Source: Macrotis lagotis
Taxonomy: Eukaryota > Chordata > Mammalia > Peramelemorphia > Peramelidae
Reading direction: 5' to 3'
Assembly: GCF_037893015.1 (NCBI RefSeq)
Contig: NC_133658.1
Span: 424,128,200 to 424,192,199 of the forward strand
DNA length: 64,000 bases
Part shown: in pieces, positions 56,405 through 64,000 of the stretch
Layout: each line of letters opens with the position of its first letter
Position numbering within the stretch: the first letter of the stretch is position 1
Program-made: the position numbers and the translations under genes
Notes under the pieces: generated by a model
What the model saw: the letters and a program-made list of their open reading frames with translations, nothing else
Told to the model about the DNA's origin: nothing
Databases searched by the model: none

Positions 56405-57050
56405 TATTTTCTAATTTCATTTGGGTTTTCTTTGATTTTTTCAGTAATTCCTTTGGAAAACAGTAAACCAAAATACTTTTTTTTTTGGGAGAGGGGTCAG
56501 GATTTATAATTTTACTGATGCTGGTAAAATTCCTTTATCAATGTAAATTAGCAATTATTCTGCAACTTATAAAGTTAGCAAGTTGTCTTTGGTGCTGAGA
56601 AGTTAAGGATCTTGCCCAACAAGCATACATCTTGAACTTGAGTAGCCCTGACTCCAAGGTTTGATATTTTATCCATTGTTTCATGCTGCCTCTCATAAAA
56701 CCATGAAGAAAAATAACTTCAGGCACATCTGAGACCACATGCTTCATTCCATCTGCTCCAGTCCCTTAAGCAAAACCCTGGAATTTCAGCTTTCAAGTGT
56801 TCTCATCTGAGAACTGAGCAAAAGTTTTTCACTGGTAAATTGGTTGATTGCTCAGATTGTGCTGCTAAATGTAGGAATCCTAGGATAACTGGTACCTTTC
56901 CTGAATGCCACATGAGTGATAGAGGAAGTAGAAGGCAATTTTGCTTTTCATGATTCTGACAGTAATTTCTTATTCCTCATCTATGCCCCTGTCCTTTTTG
57001 CATTAGAAAAACAACCTTAGCATTTGTCCACAGGAAATTAGTAGTGCCTG
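56405..57050. other. Low-copy sequence with an old reverse SINE
   Basis: A diverged reverse SINE-like trace is at 56550-56695 (GATCTTGCCCAACAAGCATAC, CCATTGTTTCATGCTGCC). Nothing else recognised. Confidence 0.5.
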
Positions 57051-57054
57051 GTGT

Positions 57055-57395
57055 TATAGACCAGGCCATCATAATTAATGCCACTAGTAGGGCATTAATA
57101 TCTCAGTTTTACCGTATTCCTTCCAAATTTTTCTTTTATGTTATATTAACCAATTTCATTTGTATGGGGTCATATCTCACAGTTTGCATTTGCAATTTTC
57201 TAATCAATAATGATTTAGAGCATTTTTACATATGACTTTAGATAGCTTTGATTAGTTCATCTGAAAAATTGCCTGTTCATATCCTTCAACTGGGGAATGA
57301 CTTGTAATCTTATGAGTTTGACTCAGTTCTTTATATAAATGAGAAATGAGGCCTTTATTAGAGAAATTTGCTGTAAAAATTTTTTCATATATTTT
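57055..57395 (-). mobile_element. L1 LINE ORF2 fragment
   Basis: Matches in order the segment 47250-47560 of the young L1 (ATTTAGAGCATTTTTACATAT, ACTGGGGAATGACTTG, ACTCAGTTCTTTATATAAATG) but is much more diverged and lacks the L1 3' end. Confidence 0.72.
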
Positions 57396-58017
57396 CTGCC
57401 ATCCTATTCTTCTCACCATTTATCCTTCTCTCTCTCTCCTTTCATCCTGTCCATTTTCAAAGTATTTTGCTTCTATTGCCTCCCCCAATCTTCTTTCCCT
57501 TCTATCAGTACCCTCCGCAGCCCCACTTCTCTTATCTATTTCTTCTCTTACTTTCCTGTGGGATAAGATGGATTTCTATACTCAAAAGAGTATGTGTTAT
57601 TCCCTCTTTGATCCAATTCAGATGAGAGTAAAGTTTAAACATTCCTCCTTCACATCTCTGACTTTCCCTTCCCTGCAAAAGCTCTTTTGCACCTCTTTTA
57701 AAAACACATTTATATATTTACACACTACTGAGATAGTCTTGTTGTAAGAGTAAACATAATCCTTTCCCCCACAAAAATAGAAAAACCTCATGAAAAATAA
57801 AGTGGGAGAAAAAGAAAAAAATTATACTTCAGTCTGTTCAGATACCATCAGCTGTCTCTGGGATGGATCTCATTCTTTATCATAAGTCTATCAGAGAAGT
57901 TGCTTCAATGTTTTTTTTCCCCATAGTTGCTACTGCTAATTGTATTTCCTCCTCCCCACTCCCATTTATTTTATTCTCTCTCTCCTTTCACTTCATTCCT
58001 CCTTAAAATTGTGTTGT

Positions 58018-58141
58018 GGGGCAGCTGAGTGGTGCAGTTAGACAGAGCACTGATCCTGGAGCCCTAGACACCCAACAACCACTCAATCACATGGTCCTGG
58101 GCAGGTCACCTAACCCCACAACCTTGCAAAAAACAAAAAAG
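58018..58141 (+). mobile_element. SINE-A-related SINE in HAL1 3' UTR
   Basis: GGGGCAGCTGAGTGGTGCAG, TCCTGGGCAGGTCACCTAACC and TTGCAAAAAACAAAAAAG. The B-box region is deleted or strongly altered. Confidence 0.8.
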
Positions 58142-59053
58142 TGTATTGTATCTGACTACCCACTCCCACAATCTTCCCTTTCCTTTATGGACCTGCAGCT
58201 GCTGTCCCTTCCCTTCCCCCATCCCCTTTCTTCCATCCCCTGCCCCTCTTTTTCCCTCTGGGGTAAGATAGATTTCTATCCCAATTAAATGTAAATGTTG
58301 TTTCCTCTCTGAGTCATTTCCAATGAGAATGAAAACTCATTCCTTCCACTCATTACAAAAGCATTTTCTTGACTCTTTTTCATGAAATATCTTAGACCAT
58401 CTTACCTCTCATTTCTCTTTCTCCCAGTATGTTCCCTTTTTCACCCACTGATTTCCATCTTTATAACATGTTATACCTTCATATTCAGCTCCCTTATGTG
58501 CCTTGTCTATATATGTTCCTTCTAATTGCTCTATTTAAGTAAGATGGTTCATTTGCATTATCAGTATCATCTTCCTATGTAGGAATATAAGCAGTTCAAC
58601 ATCATTAAGCCCCTCATAATTTACACTTCTCATCAGCCCTCTCTATATTTCACCTGAGTCCTGTACTTTGGAGATCAAACTTTCTGTTCAGCTCTGGTCA
58701 TTTCAATAGGAAAGTTTGAAATTCCCCTATTTCATTGAATATTCATCTTTTCCCCTGGAAGAGGATGTTCAGTTTTGCTGTGTATTTGATTCTCAATTGT
58801 AATCCAAATTCTTTTGCTTTCCAGAATACCATATTCCAAGCCCACTAGAGCACCATGATATTTGAATTGTTTCTTTCTGACTGCTTGTAATATTTTGTCT
58901 TTGACTTGGGAGTTGTGGAATTTGGCTATAATATACCTGGGAGTTATTTTTTTTTGTTTTGGTAACTCTTTCAGGAGGTGATCAGTGAATTCCTTCCATT
59001 TCTTTGACCCTCTGCTTCTAGGACAACAAGGCAATTTTCCTGTAGAAATTCTT

Positions 59054-59208
59054 TTCTTTTTAGTTTTTTTTGCAAGGCAAATGGAGTTAAGTGGCTTGCC
59101 CAAGGCCACACAGCTAGGTAATTATTAAGTGTCTGAAACCGGATTTGAATCCAGGTACTCCTGACTCCAAGGCCGGTGCTTTATCTACTATGCCACCTAG
59201 CTGCCCCC
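59054..59208 (-). mobile_element. SINE-A inserted in HAL1 ORF1
   Basis: TSD TAGAAATTCTT (59043-59053 and 59209-59219). Complete element. Confidence 0.93.
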
Positions 59209-59279
59209 TAGAAATTCTTTAAAAATGAAGTCAAGACTCTTTTCCTGGTCATGACTTTCAGGTAACCCAATAATTTTTT

Positions 59280-59420
59280 TAAAATTTAAGGCAATGGGGT
59301 TAAGTGACTTGCCCATGGTCACACAGTGAGGCAATTATTAAATGTGTGAGGTCAGATTTGAACTCAGATCCTCCTGACTCCAGGATTGGTGCTCTATCCA
59401 CTGCACCACCTAGCTGTCCC
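59280..59420 (-). mobile_element. SINE-A-related older SINE in HAL1 ORF1
   Basis: TSD TAACCCAATAATTTTTt-type (59263-59279 and 59421-59437). Body has GACTTGCCCATGGTCACACAG, so it belongs to the older MAR-type branch. Confidence 0.9.
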
Positions 59421-61815
59421 TAACCCAATAATTTTTAAATTGTCTCTTCTAGATCTGTTTTCTAGGTCAGTTGTTTTTCAATGAGATATTTCATATTTTC
59501 TTCTAGTTTTTCATTCTTTTGGTTTTGTTTTATTGTTTCTTGATTCCTCACAAAGTTATCAGTTTCCCTTAGTTCCATTCTACATTTTAAGGAGTTGTTT
59601 TCTTCAGAGAATTTTCTTAGCTTCTTTTCCATCTGTCCAGTTCTACTTTTTAAGGCATTCTTCTCCACATTACCTTTTTGGACTGCTTTTTCCATTGGAC
59701 CTAAGCCGTTTTTTATCATGTTATTTTCTTCATTATTTTTTTGTAAGCAACTTGACCAAGCTGTTGACTTGGTTTTCATGATTTTCCTGTATCACTCTCA
59801 TTTCTCTTCCCAATTTTACCTTTACCTCCCTTACTTAATTTTCATAATCTTTTTTGAGCTCTTCCATAGCCTGAGACCAATTCCTATTTTTCTTGGAGGC
59901 TTTGGAAAAGAAGTTTTGACTTTGTCATCTTCTGAGTGTGTGTTTTGATCCTCCAAGGGACCAAAATAATTATCTATGGTCAAGTTCTTTTTTTTTCTGT
60001 TTTCTCATTTCCCCAATCTATGTCCTGGTTTTGATGGACTTCCCAAGCTTTTGAGCATTTTGTGGGCACCCCCACAAGGACCTTAGTTCCTTCAATGTCT
60101 TATGAGAGGCACTGACTGTTTTCCTGGCCTGTTCTCTGGTCTGTGAATGACCACAAGCACTTCCTTCTTCCCTGGGGCTGTGAGGAGGGTCCCCATTCTG
60201 CTATGGCAATTAGAGAGTCCAGACTACAAACAGGGTCTGAATATGGACAAAGTATGAGTGTCCTGCCCCAGAGATAGTGGAAAAACCTTGAGAGTCTCCC
60301 CCCACCCCCTTACCTTCTGTAGGCTGAGCACTCTGGAAGAAGCTGCCAGGCAGCTGAGTAACTCTGCAGGCCTGTTTCTGTTTCCCAGAACTGGGATTGC
60401 ACTGGCTGGGCTCCATGCTCACTCTGGCAGAGTTTTCCCCACTGATCTTCCAATTTGTGCTTGGATTTGGAGGTCTGGAAACCACTTCTACTGCCATAAG
60501 TCCAGGTGCCCCAGGGACCCAGCACCCTGCCAGGCTGTTGCTGGAAGGATGGAGTTCATTTGCTCCAGCACAGTGACCCTGGCTATGCTGCTACCCCTTC
60601 CAAGTCTGGTGGAACATAACCTTCCCATAGATCTTCCAAATTACCTTGGTCTGGAGAGTTGTTTCACTGGGTCTTTATGTGTGTATTGCCTGTCTAAAAT
60701 TTGGTTTGAGTTATAATTTTAAGATTTTTGGAGTATTTTGGAAGAGAGCTTCTAGAAATTCCTGCCTTCATGTTGCCATCTTGGCTCTGCCCCTTTATGC
60801 ATGAGATAATTCATTCCATTATTATCTCTTTTCCCTTTTCCCAGGCATTCATTTTTCTTATTTCTTAATTTGATTTTTTTAGATATCATTCCATCATATT
60901 CAACTCACATATCTGTTCTCTGTCTTATTCAATTCACATGTCTGTTCTGTTTATACAAATTCCTTCAAACTGCCCTAATAATGATAAAGTCCTTAGGAAT
61001 TATAAGCATCATCTTTTTAACTTTATTCAATCCCTCATGATTTTCCCTACAGATATAGCAGTTTTAATTTTTTTGTCTCTTCTGCAATTGTGTTTTGATC
61101 TTCCCTTAATATAGTAACTTTCTATGGTCAGGTTTTTTTTTTTGTTTGCTCATTTTCCTAACTTATTTCTTGACTTTTAACTTTATGTTAAAGTTTGGGT
61201 TTGCTCCCTGAGTGATGAGGGTACTGTCCCAAGCTTCAGGTTTTTTTGTGCAGCTGTTTTCAGAGATAGTTTTTGAAGCTCTGTTAGTTCTTCATTTCGG
61301 TTCAGTAATATGATCTAAGGAGAAATATGTTTGCTACATTCCTGGCCTAAGCTCTAGTCTGCGAAGGATCACAAACAGTCTTTTATTTGCCCTGGAATTA
61401 TGACCAGGATCCCTGATCTCCTGCAGCCACAAGCTCTTGTGTACTAGTGCTCCTAGCCTAGGGACCGGGACCCAAGACTGGGACCTGCATGTGCATATGG
61501 GCAGTGAAATAGAGTTCTACACCCAGTACTAGAAAATAGTCTCCTTTAATCTCTTTCTGATTTCTGATCCACTTATCAGCTGTGAGTGAAGAGTTTTAGA
61601 AGTTACTGCTGATGATTCAGTTGCCCTAAGGCCTACTAATATGTTGTCCAGGTCTTGCCTGTGTTGATCTGTGCTCTACTCTCACCCTTATACAGCAGGC
61701 CTTTTTTGTTGATTTTCTAATTTGTCTTGGACTGGAAAATTGTTTCCTTCAGCTTTTTGTGGGTTCTACTCCACAAGAGTCTGGCCCTAACATCAAATCT
61801 GAAGTCAGGAAGTAG

Positions 61816-63185
61816 GCTGGAAGAATGAGTAAACAATAATAAAAAAGGAATTTCACCATAAAGAGCTATTATGCTGACAGGTATGGTGGGTAATTAATAA
61901 TAACTGAGGAAACAATCCAAGCAATACAATTCATTAGCAAATTCATTAGATATAATAAATAGGTCAATGAACTCCCTTGTCAGTCCAGTACAGAGTGAGA
62001 TAGATTTTTGTGTATTAAAAACAATCTAATAAGACCAATTAGTTAAATGAAAACAATTAATAGAATACAAAATTAGATAACCTTATTTCTATTTAGAGGA
62101 AAGATTAGGGCTTTTCAAGTTGGAAGGGGGGGAGCAAATAGGTGCAATTCCCTGAAATCAGAAAAAGAAGTATCCCATTCCCCCAAGGGTCAGTGAACAA
62201 TCAAAGGAACATAATAGCAATAACTGATTGACCAGTTAGGGCCAGTTTTTGGATAAAACAGATGGGTTGCTTGATATATATCATTGTGAGAAAACTCTTT
62301 GCATCAATCTTAGAATCTGACTGGGTTTCTAATCAGCAAAATCTAGATCCTTGGCTAATAGTCTCTAAACAGCCAGGAGAGGTAATTCAGCTTCTCAGTC
62401 ATACAGGGCTGGTTCAAACAATAAATTAAAATTTTTCTTCACAATTCTCATAATTGAATAATGTTTTCTCATGAGACAGAAATTGGACTAGACCTATAAT
62501 TGAATTGAATGGAAATTGAGCTAGTTCCAGAATTGAGTCACAAGATAGAGTCAGTGTGATTCACTCAATTCCCACACAGAGATGCACAAGACACAAACCC
62601 AGGAGGAGAGATCAACTCCAAAATCTCTACAAAACCTCAAAGTAAATTCAACTAGAATTCCTGAAAGAGATGAAGCAAGAGTTAAAAAAATCTTTTTTTC
62701 TTTTGTAAATGAATTGAGGACAATGACAAAAAGTGATAAGGGAAAAAGGACAGTATACTACCATGACTTCAGTCATAAATCAGAATCCAGGAAAAGGCCC
62801 TAAAAGTATTGCTGCTTAAGAAGCTCTAAATTTTATCTTAGCAGAGCTACTATAACTGATCTGCAATTCCTATTTTGTGTTTTAATTAGTGCAAGTTTAA
62901 TAAATCTATCAATCAATTTACAGATAATTGATACAATTATCAAAATTATAAATGATAGACAATAGAATCTTATATCCCTGACTTATACTAAATAATATTT
63001 CTCAAATATTAATTTACATTGGAAGATCTTGGTGTAACTGAAGAAAAGATTCTCAGGATACTTTTGTAGTGCTGTAGGTCAGTGTTTTAGTCCTAGTTCT
63101 ACAAATATTTTGCTGTGTAACTTTGGAGAAAGCTGCTTAGGATCACATTTATGATTACAAGATCATAGATCTAGAACTGAAAATA
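61816..63185. other. AT-rich low-copy sequence, no gene
   Basis: A 73-codon plus frame at 62582-62803 is Lys/Arg-rich and without known motif. I see no repeat consensus. A purine-rich run is at 62560-62760. Confidence 0.5.
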
Positions 63186-63189
63186 AATT

Positions 63190-63355
63190 TGGAGGTCACT
63201 GAGGCTAATATTCTCATTCTACAGGATAAAAACAGAAGCCATGGAAGTAAGAGAGTTTGTTCAAGTCATATAGGCAATTGTCAAAGGCAGAATTTGAATC
63301 TAAGTCCCCTGACTCCATAGATCTTTATTCCATTCCAAGCTGCCTTAATTCTGCA
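63190..63355 (-). mobile_element. MIR-like SINE, reverse
   Basis: AATATTCTCATTCTACAGGA, TTGTTCAAGTCATATAGGC and GAATTTGAATCTAAGTCCCC. Confidence 0.75.
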
Positions 63356-63588
63356 ATTAATTTGTTTTTCTGCATAGTACACAGACACACACATGGATCC
63401 ACTCATAGACATATATGTATATGTACATATCCATTTGGTATGTGTTTTTATGGATGTATGTGTGTAGCACCACCTCTGGGACTACCCTCTCACTTGGCAG
63501 TTTCAGGTTGCAGGCTGGATTTCACAAAAGCAACTATTCTAGGGTTCAAGGTATTTTGTAGTCTACATTCCTAAAAGGATAGGTCATG

Positions 63589-63743
63589 GGGGCGGCCAGG
63601 TGGCATAGTGGATAAAGCACTGGCCCTGGAGTCAGGAGTACCTGGGTTCAAATCCGATCTCAGACACTTGATAATTACCTAGCTGTGTGGCCTTGGGCAA
63701 GCCACTTAACCCCGTTTGCCTTGCAAAAAAAAACCTAAAAAAA
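63589..63743 (+). mobile_element. SINE-A, young full-length copy
   Basis: Perfect 16-bp TSD AAAAGGATAGGTCATG (63573-63588 and 63744-63759). Long A-tail AAAAAAAAACCTAAAAA. B box GGTTCAAATCC intact. A box is TGGCATAGTGG. Confidence 0.95.
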
Positions 63744-64000
63744 AAAAGGATAGGTCATGAGCCCCCACTGATAATATTTCCCTTGAATATTTAGCCAGTA
63801 GACAAAATTGATCCAAAGCATCTCATTTACTGAGATGGCATTGTAAGAATAAGTTATAAAATAATTCTTATCCTCTCCCTTCAAAAGGGTGGGGTTCATT
63901 TTCCTGAAAATATACAAAGCCTCTGTGGGGAAACTTAACCACAGTGATAATGAGGCACACATGGAAAAGACACTTGGCCAAGACAATTCATAGATTTGGT

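Larger units (their letters stand above)
58640..59900 (-). pseudogene. ORF1 relic of the HAL1-type element
   Basis: L1-type ORF1p is an RNA-binding chaperone with a coiled coil, an RRM and a C-terminal domain. Here 59462-59779 encodes a Lys/Glu-rich coiled coil (KKLRKFSEENNSLKCRMELR). 58860-59040 encodes RYIIAKFHNSQVKDKILQAV, the RRM end and the linker. After a frameshift near 58830 the C-terminal signature GLQLRIKYTAKLNILFQG appears (58740-58800), comparable to the RI.YPAKL motif of ORF1p. Two SINE-A-type insertions (59054-59208, 59280-59420), a frameshift and a TGA within the C-terminal domain make it non-functional. Confidence 0.75.
57701..60793 (-). mobile_element. Inner HAL1-type (half-L1) element
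   Basis: On the minus strand: GGGGCAGAGCCAAGATGGC at the 5' end (60793), about 0.9 kb of 5' UTR, ORF1 (59900-58640), then a purine-rich 3' UTR of about 0.9 kb and the terminal CATCCCAGAGACAGCTGATGG region. No ORF2 lies between ORF1 and the 3' UTR, which is the defining layout of HAL1 elements. Three SINEs are inserted. It interrupts another HAL1-type copy in the same orientation. Confidence 0.72.
57396..61815 (-). mobile_element. Outer HAL1-type element split by an inner copy
   Basis: Pieces at 60798-61815 (5' UTR from about 61815 to 61075, then 3' UTR from 61075 to 60798) and 57396-57700 (more 3' UTR) are collinear once the inner copy is removed. ORF1 is missing at the join near 61075, about 1.2 kb compared with the inner copy. 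3' UTR landmarks: ACATGTCTGTTCTGTTTATAC and GGGATAAGATGGATTTCTATA on the plus strand. Confidence 0.65.

Noticed and set aside
59595..59948. 117-codon Phe/Ser-rich plus frame resembling membrane segments
   Set aside because: Antisense to the ORF1 coiled coil. Lys/Glu-rich coding on one strand gives Phe/Ser-rich readings on the other.
60258..60716. 152-codon plus-strand frame
   Set aside because: Antisense to the HAL1-type 5' UTR. The GC-richer UTR keeps stops rare.

Overview
This window looks like gene-free nuclear DNA of a marsupial, most likely an Australian lineage. The main clue is a tRNA-derived SINE of about 155 bp (called SINE-A here), present in roughly two dozen copies. It has a Pol III A box (TGGCGCAGTGG type), a B box (GGTTCAAATCC) and a body ending in TTGCAAAAAACC. 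It resembles the WSINE1/MAR1 group of Australian marsupials. The name is from memory and was not searched. AT-richness, scarce CpG and many old mammalian repeats (MIR, L2, L3/CR1) fit intergenic or intronic DNA. I found no functional protein-coding gene and no intact exon. The open frames are chance frames or parts of transposons and pseudogenes.

The two gene-derived features are retrocopies. One is a full-length processed pseudogene of ribosomal protein L9 (38873-39565, minus strand), with a 5' TOP-like start, a poly(A) signal, a poly(A) remnant and target-site duplications (TSDs). The other is a diverged 7SL (SRP) RNA retropseudogene (35624-35930, plus strand) inserted in an L2 element.

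Layout. 1-6.9 kb: a split L3/CR1 LINE. 6.9-9.1 kb: an old L1 carrying a younger L1. 9.4-18 kb: L2, MIR and SINEs. 18.5-19.7 kb: L1 inserted in L1. 20.6-23.4 kb: an RTE-class LINE carrying four SINEs. 24-36.4 kb: L2 pieces, nested L1s and the 7SL copy. 37-40 kb: the RPL9 pseudogene beside a second L3/CR1. 41.5-47.8 kb: L1, L3/CR1 and an L1 that landed inside a SINE. 48-57 kb: older, mostly low-copy DNA with microsatellites and a head-to-head SINE pair. 57-61.8 kb: a half-L1 (HAL1-type) element inserted in another HAL1-type element. 61.8-64 kb: low-copy DNA ending with a young SINE-A.

Other SINE groups used below: SINE-B is a longer element of about 295 bp with a tRNA-like head, a unique body and no poly(A), ending in GGACAAAC plus short ATC/AAC repeats. 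SINE-C is about 235 bp and ends near AGTCGGACACGACTGAA plus AACAAC. Both tails suggest mobilisation by RTE/BovB-like LINEs, while SINE-A and the pseudogenes carry L1-style poly(A) tails and 11-17 bp TSDs. The elements interact as parasites: L1 enzymes probably moved SINE-A, RPL9 and 7SL, and RTE enzymes probably moved SINE-B and SINE-C. Nesting gives a relative age order, with SINE-A and two of the L1 copies youngest. Family names for repeats come from recognition by eye only.
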